DNA from: Comamonadaceae bacterium
GTDB lineage: Bacteria > Pseudomonadota > Gammaproteobacteria > Burkholderiales > Burkholderiaceae
NCBI GenBank assembly: GCA_947484245.1
Contig: CANKOT010000024.1
Coordinates: 1 to 25,233, forward strand
Direction of reading: 5' to 3'
DNA: 25,233 nucleotides
Positions within the stretch are counted from its first letter, which is position 1, and each line of letters opens with the position of its first letter. Below the pieces are notes generated by a model. The model worked only from the letters and a program-made list of their open reading frames with translations. It did no database searches and was not told the DNA's origin. Positions 7,978 through 16,411 of this stretch are shown here, one piece after another. The position numbers and the translations under genes were made by a program.

Positions 7978-8978
7978 GGCAAGCCCTTTTCCCACGCCAG
8001 CAACGTGAAGGGCAAGCTCAACTCAGTGCCTAGTCCGCCCTCCAACCAAAGCCCCTGCGCATCAAGGGAAAGGACCCGGCGATTTTCAATGCCAAGGTAG
8101 TGGCCGGGCTGGACCGCTTGAATCTGTCGACCTGACTGCAGCAGCGTCCAAGCCAATTCTTTGTTCACGGGGTCGGCAGACTGAGCCGTACCCACCAGAC
8201 GCATTTGGCTCAGCGATTGGTCTGGCCATAAATGGCTTTTGAGTTGAAGAACCTTGATCTCAGAAACTTTTCGACTGTCTGCCTGCAACTCAACACCGGT
8301 ATCGGTGAAAGCATCTTGTGCATCCCACAACAAATGCAATTGCCCCTCAAGCGAGTAATGTCCTTCTGGCATGCGGCGCCAAACCAGTGCCGTCCAAATG
8401 CCATTTTGAAACAACTGATTCAAGGCATGCCAGAAAATATAAGTGGCCGACTGAGTGCCCTTCAATGCAAAACTCAATGTCCCTGCTTCAAAGCCATGCT
8501 CATTGGGCAAAGGCGTCAATGTCATTTTCTCAATGCGCAAGTTTTGCAAACGGGCTGTGTTTTGCAAGCGATGAATGAGTTGGGTTCGAAGTGCAGAGTT
8601 TGGCCAAGCCAAAATCAAGTCATCCAGTTGCATTTGGTATTCAAGCTGGACGGCTTTTGTTTTTTCATGGGCCAAAGCCAATGCATCTGCCTTGATCTGT
8701 TGCAAAGATGCGTTGCTTTTGAATGTGGCCTGCTCCCTTTCCAACGCCTCCAACTCAAGTTGATGAGAATGCATCCAACCGGCGGTACTGAGCATCTGCC
8801 AGCCCATACCGACAAAAATCATGCTCAAGCTGCAGACCAATATGGCTCGCCACCACCTTGCTTCGACTGCAGCAAACAAGTTGCGGTTGCGCCAACGCAG
8901 GCTGGCTGCTGGCCATCTGCGCGAAGCGACTTCCACCCAAGCGTTGGAGCTCTTGTTGAGCCATGTTGCTAGAGTCAT
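7974..8978 (-). CDS. PilO-PilP-like fusion protein of the type IV pilus alignment complex
   Basis: A 334-residue inner-membrane protein. Residues 1-40 are cytoplasmic and basic, about 44-62 form one transmembrane helix, and 70-120 look like a coiled coil. Residues 130-225 resemble the periplasmic ferredoxin-like domain of PilO. Residues 256-320 (MRLVGTA, ALLQ-like WTLLQSGRQ, AVQPGHYLG) resemble the beta domain of PilP, which normally is a separate lipoprotein contacting the secretin. The start is chosen at ATG 8978 because it overlaps the pilN stop (ATGA); an upstream in-frame ATG at 9029 is less likely. The gene ends in an overlap with the secretin ATG. Position between PilN-like and secretin genes supports the assignment. 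The fusion is inferred from local motif similarity, not an alignment search. Confidence 0.65.
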   Translation of the reverse strand: MTLATWLNKSSNAWVEVASRRWPAASLRWRNRNLFAAVEARWWRAILVCSLSMIFVGMGWQMLSTAGWMHSHQLELEALEREQATFKSNASLQQIKADALALAHEKTKAVQLEYQMQLDDLILAWPNSALRTQLIHRLQNTARLQNLRIEKMTLTPLPNEHGFEAGTLSFALKGTQSATYIFWHALNQLFQNGIWTALVWRRMPEGHYSLEGQLHLLWDAQDAFTDTGVELQADSRKVSEIKVLQLKSHLWPDQSLSQMRLVGTAQSADPVNKELAWTLLQSGRQIQAVQPGHYLGIENRRVLSLDAQGLWLEGGLGTELSLPFTLLAWEKGLP

Positions 8979-9610
8979 GGGGCAGACTTGCTTGCGGGCA
9001 ACGTTGCAGGATTTGTTGCATTGGCCCAAAGATGGGCCTTGAACTTGAAGGCCACCTGACTGAGGCCATGGGATTGCACCATATTGTTTGGCGCCTTATC
9101 GTTTGGCGCCTTATCCACAGCATGGTGCACTTGAAAAACTTGAGGCGCTGTTTTCCAACGATCAAACAGGGCCAGGTCATTTGTGAGGCTGTACCAATCT
9201 GCTGGGGATTCGCTGATTGCATCCATTTCAAGCACGCCAGTTCGCCATTGCAAGCTTTGCAATTGAGCCGTCGAACCTGTTTGACTCACACGTTTTTTCA
9301 GCAGAATGTGCTGAACATCGGTGAGGTCTTCGCGCTCCACTTGTCGGCGAGATAGGTACATCACTCGCGCCTTCAACTCTGCCAATTCAGCTTGAGAGAT
9401 GGGTGCCTCAGCCTCCTGTGCTTGCTTGGACTGCTGGGCCCCCTTGGCTTGTGACGCATTCAAGATCAGTTCAGCCATTTTGTGTTCCGCGTTTGTGTCG
9501 TGCCAAAAAATCAGGGTCAAAATCAACACCACGCCCGCACCAAAAGCACCTCCTATTTCAGTGCAGGCAAGCCGAAATTTGGATGCTGGCGATTGAACCA
9601 AATTCAACAT
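8975..9610 (-). CDS. PilN-like type IV pilus assembly protein
   Basis: A 211-residue protein with a short cytoplasmic start MLNLVQSP, a single transmembrane helix at about residues 17-37 (a glycine/valine/leucine-rich run) and an Ala/Gln-rich, probably coiled-coil, periplasmic region (about 40-95). This is the layout of PilN, which links cytoplasmic PilM to PilO in the pilus alignment complex. The usual PilN opening (I-N-L-L-P) is only weakly present. It overlaps the PilM-like gene by 7 nt and the PilO-PilP gene by 4 nt. A 15-bp exact tandem duplication near its 3' end adds five residues (DKAPN twice). The call rests mainly on topology and synteny. Confidence 0.6.
   Translation of the reverse strand: MLNLVQSPASKFRLACTEIGGAFGAGVVLILTLIFWHDTNAEHKMAELILNASQAKGAQQSKQAQEAEAPISQAELAELKARVMYLSRRQVEREDLTDVQHILLKKRVSQTGSTAQLQSLQWRTGVLEMDAISESPADWYSLTNDLALFDRWKTAPQVFQVHHAVDKAPNDKAPNNMVQSHGLSQVAFKFKAHLWANATNPATLPASKSAP
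9086..9115. repeat. 15-bp exact tandem duplication inside the pilN-like gene
   Basis: GTTTGGCGCCTTATC occurs twice without a gap (9086-9100 and 9101-9115). It preserves the reading frame and produces a repeated DKAPN peptide. Confidence 0.9.
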
Positions 9611-10311
9611 AGATGGCTTCCTTTGTGCAAGTTAAAGTAGTGAGGGGCCAACTCACCTGGGTGTGGCGGCCTGAATGCTTCAGCGATGGTTTGGAGCTGG
9701 AGGCCCCAGGACTGACACAAGGCTTCGCTTTGAGACGAAGACGTGACGACGTCCAATTGAAAATTAAGCGCTGCCAGCTGAAATTGATAAGCCTGTACCA
9801 AGCTTTGAGGACAAGCCACATAACTTGCGACCCAATGGCCTTGGGCGCTTAAATGAACTTCAAAGTCCATGGACAACTGGGCAACGGGGACTTGAAGTTG
9901 ACTGGCAGCCTCTAAGCAGCATTCAGCGGCGATGTCATCGGGGCTCCAACGGGCTTGGCACTGCAAATCTCTCTCCAAGATGTCGGCTGAAGACAGCATC
10001 AAAGCAATTGGAATTCGCTTTGGCTGAGGCCAGTTTTCAAGACAATCCGTGCGCAGTTGCACTAACAGCTCGCTTAGGCTTTCAGCCCTTCGAAAAAATG
10101 TCTGATGATGTTGCGTGGCGATGGCAGCCCATGTTTTGACAGCACTCGCGTTGAGGCTTGCATGAGTGCCAGAAAATGGCAAGCCAAAGGCATCTGAGGG
10201 CAGAGACACCTCGCTTACAACAAACCGCAAAGGTGCGGCAGACCAGATTGAGGGAATGGGCGACACGGATAGACTTTCATAGGCTGGGAACAGTGCTTTG
10301 ATTGAACACAC
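9604..10311 (-). CDS. Truncated, divergent PilM-like protein
   Basis: A 235-residue soluble protein and the first gene of the pilus cluster, divergent from mrcA. The central part (IPIALMLSSADILERDLQ, then VPVAQLSMDFEV, then VASYVACPQSLVQAYQFQLA) follows the order and spacing of the actin-like PilM core (valine/alanine-rich strand, LDE..-LDF segment, helix and strand). The second actin-like half, with its later ATP-binding glycine motifs, is missing; PilM is usually about 350 residues. The start is a GTG at 10311 with no convincing ribosome binding site, and an in-frame TAG lies a few codons upstream. Position directly before the PilN-like gene and opposite mrcA is the classical place for pilM. 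Assignment is moderate. Confidence 0.55.
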   Translation of the reverse strand: MCSIKALFPAYESLSVSPIPSIWSAAPLRFVVSEVSLPSDAFGLPFSGTHASLNASAVKTWAAIATQHHQTFFRRAESLSELLVQLRTDCLENWPQPKRIPIALMLSSADILERDLQCQARWSPDDIAAECCLEAASQLQVPVAQLSMDFEVHLSAQGHWVASYVACPQSLVQAYQFQLAALNFQLDVVTSSSQSEALCQSWGLQLQTIAEAFRPPHPGELAPHYFNLHKGSHLC

Positions 10312-10396
10312 GATTGCGATTCGAAAGGACTACAATCGCCCACAATTGAGTTGCTTTCTGCAACTTTCAAAATCTGCCATCTGCCCAGCAGTTTTT

Positions 10397-10402
10397 TATA
10401 AT
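10397..10402 (+). promoter_or_regulatory. Candidate -10 element of the mrcA promoter
   Basis: A perfect TATAAT at 10397-10402. Its last two bases are the first two of an in-frame ATG at 10401, so transcription from it would begin near 10408 and exclude that ATG. This supports the ATG at 10431 as the real mrcA start. No good -35 hexamer is seen at the usual distance. A 6-bp dyad, AGTTGC/GCAACT, lies upstream at 10349-10365. Confidence 0.4.
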
Positions 10403-10430
10403 GCGGTCAGCGGTTTTTCCCGCTTCATCC

Positions 10431-12797
10431 ATGTCCAAAAAGTCCAACTCAAAGTCACCTAAACAGCCTGATTTGATTGAATCGCCTCGATTGCACTGGG
10501 CGCTGCGTGCTTGTCTTTGGTTCGCGGGCTTGGTCATTGCAGGTTTGCTGTCTGTTTTGATGGTGGTTGGGGTGGCCATGGTGATGGCATACCCTCAGCT
10601 TCCCGATACCTCTGATTTGGCTGACTACCGCCCCAAATTACCTCTTCGCATTTACACCGCAGACGGCGTCTTGATGGCCGAATTTGGCGAAGAACGGCGC
10701 AACCTCACACCCATCAAAGAAATTCCACAAGTCATGAAAGACGCTGTGCTGTCGATCGAGGATGCGCGCTTTTACCAACATGGCGGCCTGGACTATTTAG
10801 GCCTTATCAGGGCTGGCATTGCCAACTTGAGCAAACGCAAGAGCCAAGGCGCATCCACCATCACGATGCAGGTCGCACGCAATGTTTACTTGTCCACTGA
10901 AAAGACCTACATGCGCAAAATTTACGAAATTTTGCTCACCTTCAAACTCGAACATTTGCTCACCAAAGATCAAATTCTCGAGATTTACATGAATCAAATT
11001 TTCTTGGGCAACAGAGCCTATGGATTTGCTTCTGCAGCCGAAACCTATTTTGGCAAGTCACTCAAAGACATCAGCATTGCAGAAGCCGCCATGCTGGCTG
11101 GTTTACCAAAAGCACCCTCTGCATACAACCCCATCAGCAACCCAAAACGCGCTCGCTCACGGCAGCTGTACATCATTGAACGCATGGAAGAAAACGGCTT
11201 CATCACAGCCAAGCAAGCCTTAGAAGCCAAGGCCGAGCCATTGCGCATTCGACCCAGCAACGACAAAAATCGCATTCATGCCGAATATGTGGCTGAAACA
11301 GTGCGCCAAATGATGTTTGCGCAATATGGTCAAGAGACTTACACCCGCGGCCTGCACATTTACACCACGCTGCAATCGTCTGAGCAAATTGCAGCCTACC
11401 AAGCGCTGCGCCAAGGCATCATGGACTACGAGCGCCGTCAGGTGTATCGCGGCCCTGAAAAATTCATTGAGTTACCCAAAACACCCAAAGAAATGGAAGA
11501 TGCCATTGATGACGTGTTGGATGACCATCCCGACAACGGCGATGTCATGTCAGCGGTGGTCTTGGAAGCAGGGCCCAAGAAAATTGTGGCCGTCAGACAA
11601 AATGCAGAACAAATCGAAATCACAGGCGATGGCCTCAAGCCTGCGCAGTCTGGCCTTTCTGAGAAGGCAGGACCCAACATCAGAATCAAACGCGGCGCAG
11701 TGATTCGTGTTGTTCTAACGCCCAAAGGAACTTGGGAAATTACGCAATTGCCGGAAGTAGAAGGCGCCATTGTGGCCATCAACCCAAGAGATGGTTCGGT
11801 CAGAGCGCTTGTGGGTGGGTTTGATTTTGCCAAGAACAAATTCAACCACGTCATTCAAGCTTGGCGCCAACCTGGCTCTAGCTTCAAACCGTTTATCTAT
11901 TCGGCGGCCTTGGAAAAGGGATTCACCCCAGCAACCGTGGTGAACGATGGACCGCTGTTTTTTGACTCTGGCGTCACGGGTGGCCAACCTTGGGAGCCCA
12001 AAAACTACGACGGCACCTTTGAAGGCCCCATGACCGTTCGCAAGGGTTTGGCCAAATCAAAAAACATGATTTCCATTCGCATCTTGCAGTCAGTGGGCAC
12101 CCGCAATGCCCAAGAATGGGTGACCAAATTTGGCTTTGACGAAGACAAACACCCAGCCTACCTCACCATGGCGCTTGGCGCCGGCTCCGTCACGCCCATG
12201 CAAATGGCCACCGGTTATTCGGTCTTTGCCAATGGCGGCATGCGCGTTCAACCCCACATCATCACGCGGGTGACCGACCAAAAGGGCAAAGTTTTGGTGG
12301 AGAGCCCAGCTCGGGCAGTCGATGAAGCCGATCGCGCCATTTCATCTCGCAATGCGTTTGTGATGACCAGCTTGCTGCAAGAAGTGACTCGCTCAGGCAC
12401 GGCGGCCAAAGCCCGCGTTGCGCTCAAACGAGACGACATCTACGGCAAAACCGGCACCACCAACGACTCCATGGACGCTTGGTTTGCAGGCTATCACCGC
12501 AATTTGGCGGCGGTGGTTTGGATTGGCTACGACACACCTCGCAAGCTAGGCGATCGTGAAACAGGCGGCGGCTTGAGCTTGCCCGTATGGATCAACTTCA
12601 TGGAGACTGCCCTCAAAAACATGCCCGTGATGGACGCCATCGCGCCTGAAGGCGTGATCAATGTCAATGGCGAATGGTACTTTGACGAATTTGCCAGGGG
12701 CGGTGGTGTCACCAGCTTGGGCTTGGGCAATGAAAAGGGCGGCAGCCTGCCAGAGCCAGACGAGAAAAAACGAATTCTCGATTTGTTCAGAAATTGA
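10431..12797 (+). CDS. mrcA: Penicillin-binding protein 1A (bifunctional transglycosylase/transpeptidase)
   Basis: A 788-residue class A PBP that polymerises and cross-links peptidoglycan in the periplasm. A basic N-terminus and one membrane helix (about residues 30-55) anchor it. The GT51 domain has the catalytic Glu in SIEDARFYQHGG (about residue 110) and QGASTITMQVARN. After an inserted linker domain, the transpeptidase has the active-site Ser in GSSFKP (about residue 483), the SKN motif in AKSKNM and the KTG motif in YGKTGTTND. The ATG at 10431 (MSKKSNSK) is preferred over the in-frame ATG at 10401, which lies within a TATAAT box. It is transcribed away from the pilus genes, the conserved ponA-pilM arrangement of proteobacteria. 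Confidence 0.95.
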   Translation: MSKKSNSKSPKQPDLIESPRLHWALRACLWFAGLVIAGLLSVLMVVGVAMVMAYPQLPDTSDLADYRPKLPLRIYTADGVLMAEFGEERRNLTPIKEIPQVMKDAVLSIEDARFYQHGGLDYLGLIRAGIANLSKRKSQGASTITMQVARNVYLSTEKTYMRKIYEILLTFKLEHLLTKDQILEIYMNQIFLGNRAYGFASAAETYFGKSLKDISIAEAAMLAGLPKAPSAYNPISNPKRARSRQLYIIERMEENGFITAKQALEAKAEPLRIRPSNDKNRIHAEYVAETVRQMMFAQYGQETYTRGLHIYTTLQSSEQIAAYQALRQGIMDYERRQVYRGPEKFIELPKTPKEMEDAIDDVLDDHPDNGDVMSAVVLEAGPKKIVAVRQNAEQIEITGDGLKPAQSGLSEKAGPNIRIKRGAVIRVVLTPKGTWEITQLPEVEGAIVAINPRDGSVRALVGGFDFAKNKFNHVIQAWRQPGSSFKPFIYSAALEKGFTPATVVNDGPLFFDSGVTGGQPWEPKNYDGTFEGPMTVRKGLAKSKNMISIRILQSVGTRNAQEWVTKFGFDEDKHPAYLTMALGAGSVTPMQMATGYSVFANGGMRVQPHIITRVTDQKGKVLVESPARAVDEADRAISSRNAFVMTSLLQEVTRSGTAAKARVALKRDDIYGKTGTTNDSMDAWFAGYHRNLAAVVWIGYDTPRKLGDRETGGGLSLPVWINFMETALKNMPVMDAIAPEGVINVNGEWYFDEFARGGGVTSLGLGNEKGGSLPEPDEKKRILDLFRN

Positions 12798-12807
12798 GTC
12801 TGGTCAA

Positions 12808-13131
12808 TTAAAAGTGAAGCCCGTGGCCAGACTGCGCTGTGCCAAAGCGGGATAGGTTTTCAAAAAATTCACCCTCGCCCTTGGTGTCCTGCCAAGCACC
12901 GTCTTTGAATTTGTAATGGTAGCCCCCTGACTTGGCGGCCAGCCACACTTCATGCAAGGGTTTTTGCAAATTAACAATGATCTGGCTGCGATTGCTGAAG
13001 GTGATGGTAATCATGCCGCCCACCCGTTGGTTGTCGATGTCAGAATCGGTTTCATCGTTGATTCGATCGCAACTGGTCTCTATCCGAGACAAAAGACGTT
13101 CAGCAGTATCCAGAAATTCAAGGTCGGTCAT
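12808..13131 (-). CDS. cyaY: Iron donor/frataxin-like protein CyaY
   Basis: A 107-residue bacterial frataxin that binds iron and modulates iron-sulfur cluster assembly on IscS. The N-terminal helix holds the acidic iron-binding ridge ([18 protein letters not shown], then DETDSDID), followed by the beta-sheet segment [29 protein letters not shown] and [13 protein letters not shown]. The ATG at 13131 matches the usual family start; an upstream in-frame start would overlap lptM. It converges on mrcA with a 10-bp gap and is head to head with lptM. Confidence 0.94.
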   Translation of the reverse strand: MTDLEFLDTAERLLSRIETSCDRINDETDSDIDNQRVGGMITITFSNRSQIIVNLQKPLHEVWLAAKSGGYHYKFKDGAWQDTKGEGEFFENLSRFGTAQSGHGLHF

Positions 13132-13144
13132 TACAATCCGTAAC

Positions 13145-13327
13145 ATGTTCAAAGTATTGAGAATTTTAGTCCTTGCCCAAACCCTTGGCGTTTGTGCGGT
13201 GGCTTTGATGGCTTGTGGTCAAAAAGGGCCCTTGGTTCATCCCCAAGATCCCTTGGCTGCTGAACGCGCCACTTTGCTGCAAACCTTAACCCCAGCACCC
13301 CCGACTCCGACCGCTCCAAAACCATGA
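13145..13327 (+). CDS. lptM: LPS translocon maturation chaperone LptM (YifL/LppL lipoprotein)
   Basis: A 60-residue small lipoprotein. A signal peptide ([20 protein letters not shown]) ends in a lipobox LMAC, followed by [12 protein letters not shown], the diagnostic CGxKGPL motif of the LptM/YifL family. In Escherichia coli this protein helps the LptD-LptE outer-membrane translocon mature. The rest is a Pro/Thr/Ala-rich tail. The start is the ATG at 13145; a TTG at 13157 would also leave a signal peptide. The stop overlaps the lysA ATG by 4 nt. The cyaY-lptM neighbourhood recalls that of E. coli, though here cyaY is divergent. Confidence 0.85.
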   Translation: MFKVLRILVLAQTLGVCAVALMACGQKGPLVHPQDPLAAERATLLQTLTPAPPTPTAPKP

Positions 13328-14601
13328 ACGCCAACACCCTTCCTGGACAGCCTCACATTGCTTACCAAGCCAACACCTTGTGCATGGAGGGGGTGAAACT
13401 TGCTGATGTCGCAGCCCAATTTGGCACACCCGTTTTTGCTTATTCCAAGGCATCCATGCTGTCTGCGCTGGCAGCTTACCAGCGTGGCTTTGCAGGCCGC
13501 AAAGTTCAAATTTGCTATGCCATGAAGGCCAACTCCAATTTGGCGGTGCTGCAGGTCTTTGCCCAAGCGGGATGTGGATTTGACATTGTCTCGGGTGGCG
13601 AATTGGCCCGCGTTTTGGCAGCAGGCGGCACGCCCGAAAAAATCATCTTTTCAGGGGTTGGCAAAACACGCGCCGAAATGCAGCAAGCCCTCGAACTTGA
13701 GATTGGTTGCTTCAATGTCGAAAGCGAAGCAGAGCTTGATGTGCTCAACGAAGTCGCCTTGCTGCTGGGCAAAAAAGCACCCGTGAGTTTGCGTGTCAAC
13801 CCCAATGTGGATCCCAAGACGCACCCCTACATTTCCACAGGCCTGAAGGGCAACAAGTTTGGCGTTGCGCACGAAAGTGCGGTTCAAACATACCTGCGCG
13901 CAGCAGCCTTGCCAGGCTTGGCTGTGGTGGGCATTGATTGCCACATTGGCTCGCAAATTACCGAGGCCACACCTTACTTAGATGCCATGGACCGGATTCT
14001 CGATTTGGTGACAGACATTGAAGCTGCTGGCGTGCCAATTCACCACATTGACTTTGGGGGTGGTTTGGGCATTGACTACAACGGCGACACGCCACCTGCC
14101 GCCGACACCTTGTGGCAACAACTGCTGGCCAAATTGGATGCGCGTGGCTATGGCACGCGACAACTCATGATTGAGCCAGGTCGCTCTTTGGTGGGCAACG
14201 CAGGTGTGTGTCTGTCCGATGTGGTGTTTATGAAGCCAGGCGAGCAAAAAAACTTTTGCATCATTGATGCCGCCATGAACGATTTGCCTCGCCCCGCCAT
14301 GTACCAAGCCTTTCACCAAATTGTGCCTGTCAGCCCGCGCTCTGGTGCAACGACCTTGGTGGATGTGGTGGGCCCCGTCTGTGAAAGTGGTGATTGGATT
14401 GGCCGCGATCGCCAACTCAATGTCCAAGCCGGCGACACTTTGGCTGTTTTATCTGCCGGCGCTTATTGCATGAGCATGTCAAGCAACTACAACACCCGTG
14501 GACGCGCCGCAGAAGTATTGATCGATGGCCATCAAGTGCATTTGATTCGCAATCGCGAAACTGCAATCGACACATTCCAAGGCGAGCACTTGGTACCCTG
14601 A
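13324..14601 (+). CDS. lysA: Diaminopimelate decarboxylase
   Basis: A 425-residue PLP enzyme of fold type III that decarboxylates meso-diaminopimelate to L-lysine, the last step of lysine synthesis. The PLP lysine lies in CYAMKANSN (about residue 63). HIGSQITE, DFGGGLGIDY and EPGRSLVGNAG follow in family order. The second-subunit active-site Cys motif GPVCESGDW and the C-terminal AYCMSMSSNYN are also present. It is translationally coupled to lptM (ATGA overlap). No terminator is evident in the 27-bp gap before the convergent msrQ. Confidence 0.96.
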   Translation: MNANTLPGQPHIAYQANTLCMEGVKLADVAAQFGTPVFAYSKASMLSALAAYQRGFAGRKVQICYAMKANSNLAVLQVFAQAGCGFDIVSGGELARVLAAGGTPEKIIFSGVGKTRAEMQQALELEIGCFNVESEAELDVLNEVALLLGKKAPVSLRVNPNVDPKTHPYISTGLKGNKFGVAHESAVQTYLRAAALPGLAVVGIDCHIGSQITEATPYLDAMDRILDLVTDIEAAGVPIHHIDFGGGLGIDYNGDTPPAADTLWQQLLAKLDARGYGTRQLMIEPGRSLVGNAGVCLSDVVFMKPGEQKNFCIIDAAMNDLPRPAMYQAFHQIVPVSPRSGATTLVDVVGPVCESGDWIGRDRQLNVQAGDTLAVLSAGAYCMSMSSNYNTRGRAAEVLIDGHQVHLIRNRETAIDTFQGEHLVP

Positions 14602-14628
14602 CCAAAGTTCAGGCGGTGACAGACGATT

Positions 14629-15261
14629 TCAGTCGGTTTTCAAGACTTGTGTTTTTGCGCGCCTCGTTTGAACGGCGTGCCAAACGCGCCAGCCTAACAA
14701 GACGCTCAATATGGCGCCGTAGACCACAACCTCTGTGAAATTTCTTTTGCCAGAGCGCATCCAAAAGAAATGCAACATGGCCAAGGCCGCAATTGCATAA
14801 ACGCAGCGATGCAACATTCGCCAACGCACTGCGCCCATTCTTTTGATGGCCCGATTGGACGATGTTGCGGCCAGTAGGGTGAGCAACAAAGCAGCCGCAA
14901 AACCCACTGTAATGAACGGACGTTTGATGATATCGACCCAGATTTCATCCCAAGCCAAGCCCATGTCAAACAGGCTGTAGCAAATCGCATGCAAGAGTGC
15001 GTAGAAAAATGTCAACAAACCCAAGCTGCGTCGAAAGAGAATCCACTCCGGCATTTTGAACGTCACTCGCAAGGGCGTCATCAGCAACGTGATGCACAAA
15101 AATCGCAATGTCCATTCGCCTGTGGAGCGAATCAAATATTCGGCAGGATTGGGGCCCAATTGATCCAAAAATGCCGATACAAAAAGCCATGCAAAAGGCA
15201 AGAGAGATGCCAACACCAAGCCCTGCTTGACGAAGGGTTTGCGCAGCACATCTCGCAGCAT
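14629..15261 (-). CDS. msrQ: MsrQ, heme-binding membrane subunit of the MsrPQ system
   Basis: A cytochrome b-type integral membrane protein of about 210 residues with some six hydrophobic segments. It passes electrons from the respiratory chain or flavin reductase to MsrP. Conserved features include NPAEYLIRSTGEW near residue 39, LLMTPLRVTF, RRSLGLLTFFYALLHAICY with a heme-ligand His, and RWRMLHRCVYAIAALAMLHFFW with further His ligands. The ATG at 15261 makes a TGATG junction with the msrP stop. A TTG one codon upstream is possible but less likely. Confidence 0.92.
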   Translation of the reverse strand: MLRDVLRKPFVKQGLVLASLLPFAWLFVSAFLDQLGPNPAEYLIRSTGEWTLRFLCITLLMTPLRVTFKMPEWILFRRSLGLLTFFYALLHAICYSLFDMGLAWDEIWVDIIKRPFITVGFAAALLLTLLAATSSNRAIKRMGAVRWRMLHRCVYAIAALAMLHFFWMRSGKRNFTEVVVYGAILSVLLGWRVWHAVQTRRAKTQVLKTD

Positions 15262-16259
15262 CAATAGTTCTTTACAAGATCCATGCCCGCGTAGAGCGAG
15301 GCAACTTGGGCTTCATAGCCATTGAACATGAGTGTCTTGCGTTTCTTTTCAAGCAAGCCCCCTTCTCCAATGCGACGCTCAGTGGCCTGGCTCCAACGCG
15401 GGTGATCCACTGCGGGATTCACGTTGGAGTAAAACCCATATTCTTGTGGCGCTGCTTTGGCCCATGACACCATGGGTTGTTTTTCAACAAAGCGAATTTT
15501 CACAATGCTTTTGCCACTTTTGAATCCGTACTTCCATGGCACCACCAAGCGAACAGGTGCGCCATTTTGTTTGGGCATCACTTCGCCATACATGCCAAAA
15601 CTCAACAAGCTCAAGGGGTGCATGGCTTCGTCCATGCGCAAGCCTTCAATGTAGGGCCAATCGATGTAGCCACTGCGCAAGCCGGGCATGGTTTGAGGGT
15701 CGACCTGGGTAACAAATTCGACAAACTTGGCGCTGGGCAAAGGCTCAACGCGCTTGATCAAATCGGACAAAGAGTAACCAATCCATGGGATGACCATGGA
15801 CCAACCTTCCACGCATCGCATGCGGTAAATCCGTTCCTGCATCGCGCCCCATTTGATGATATCTTCCAAATTGAAACGGGTGGGTTTTTTCACCAAGCCT
15901 TCCACTTCAATCGACCAGGGTGTCGATTTCAAAGTGTGTGCATAGCGCGCAGGATCTGTTTTATCGAGACCAAATTCGTAGAAGTTGTTGTAGCTTGTTG
16001 CGTCTTTGTAAGAGGTCACTTTTTCAAGGGTCATGGCGCCTTGGACGCCAGATTGAGTTGCAGGCAGTGCCGCCAATTTGACTGCGGCAGAACCACCTTG
16101 TGCAAAGGCCTCTCGTTGCGCCCAAGAACCCATGCCCATGGCCGCCGCACCTGCAGACCATTGGCGGAGCAACTGACGCCGGTTGGCGTAAATCTCAGGC
16201 GAAGTGATTTCGCTGCTGGAGGGGTGAATGAATCCATCTTGTTGGGTGCGAATCAGCAT
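15261..16259 (-). CDS. msrP: MsrP, periplasmic methionine sulfoxide reductase catalytic subunit
   Basis: A 332-residue molybdopterin enzyme that repairs oxidised methionine in periplasmic proteins. A twin-arginine signal (NRRQLLRQW with a hydrophobic Ala/Gly/Met run, ending near AFA at residue 53) fits Tat export of a cofactor-loaded protein. The molybdenum-ligand Cys lies in [35 protein letters not shown] and the [18 protein letters not shown] segment are typical. It is directly coupled to msrQ. Upstream, the cytochrome c4 terminator separates it from that gene, so it probably has its own promoter between 16260 and 16330, though none is clear by eye. Confidence 0.95.
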   Translation of the reverse strand: MLIRTQQDGFIHPSSSEITSPEIYANRRQLLRQWSAGAAAMGMGSWAQREAFAQGGSAAVKLAALPATQSGVQGAMTLEKVTSYKDATSYNNFYEFGLDKTDPARYAHTLKSTPWSIEVEGLVKKPTRFNLEDIIKWGAMQERIYRMRCVEGWSMVIPWIGYSLSDLIKRVEPLPSAKFVEFVTQVDPQTMPGLRSGYIDWPYIEGLRMDEAMHPLSLLSFGMYGEVMPKQNGAPVRLVVPWKYGFKSGKSIVKIRFVEKQPMVSWAKAAPQEYGFYSNVNPAVDHPRWSQATERRIGEGGLLEKKRKTLMFNGYEAQVASLYAGMDLVKNY

Positions 16260-16332
16260 GACTAACTTTCAAAGTAGATGAAGCATTGGAAAACTTCAGC
16301 CATAACCCCGTCTCGGCAAGGGTTAAAAGGCC

Positions 16333-16357
16333 AAAAAAATGGGCCCAGAAGGCCCAT
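16333..16357 (-). terminator. Rho-independent terminator after cytochrome c4
   Basis: On the minus strand a 7-bp perfect stem (ATGGGCC/GGCCCAT, 16339-16345 and 16351-16357) with a 5-nt loop is followed directly by seven T residues (16333-16339). It lies 55 bp after the cytochrome gene stop and in its orientation. Confidence 0.85.
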
Positions 16358-16387
16358 CGTTTGTTGACTTGTATTGACTGGTGTTCA

Positions 16388-16405
16388 CGAGCGTTGACTC
16401 GCTCG
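16388..16405. other. GC-rich hairpin just after the cytochrome c4 stop codon
   Basis: CGAGCG (16388-16393) and CGCTCG (16400-16405) form a 6-bp stem with a 6-nt loop, 6 bp beyond the stop. It has no T-tract, so it is more likely a 3'-end stabilising structure than a terminator. Confidence 0.45.
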
Positions 16406-16411
16406 GTGCAA

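Noticed and set aside
10401..10430. An upstream in-frame ATG for mrcA
   Set aside because: This ATG forms the end of a TATAAT box, and the ten extra residues do not resemble PBP1A N-termini.
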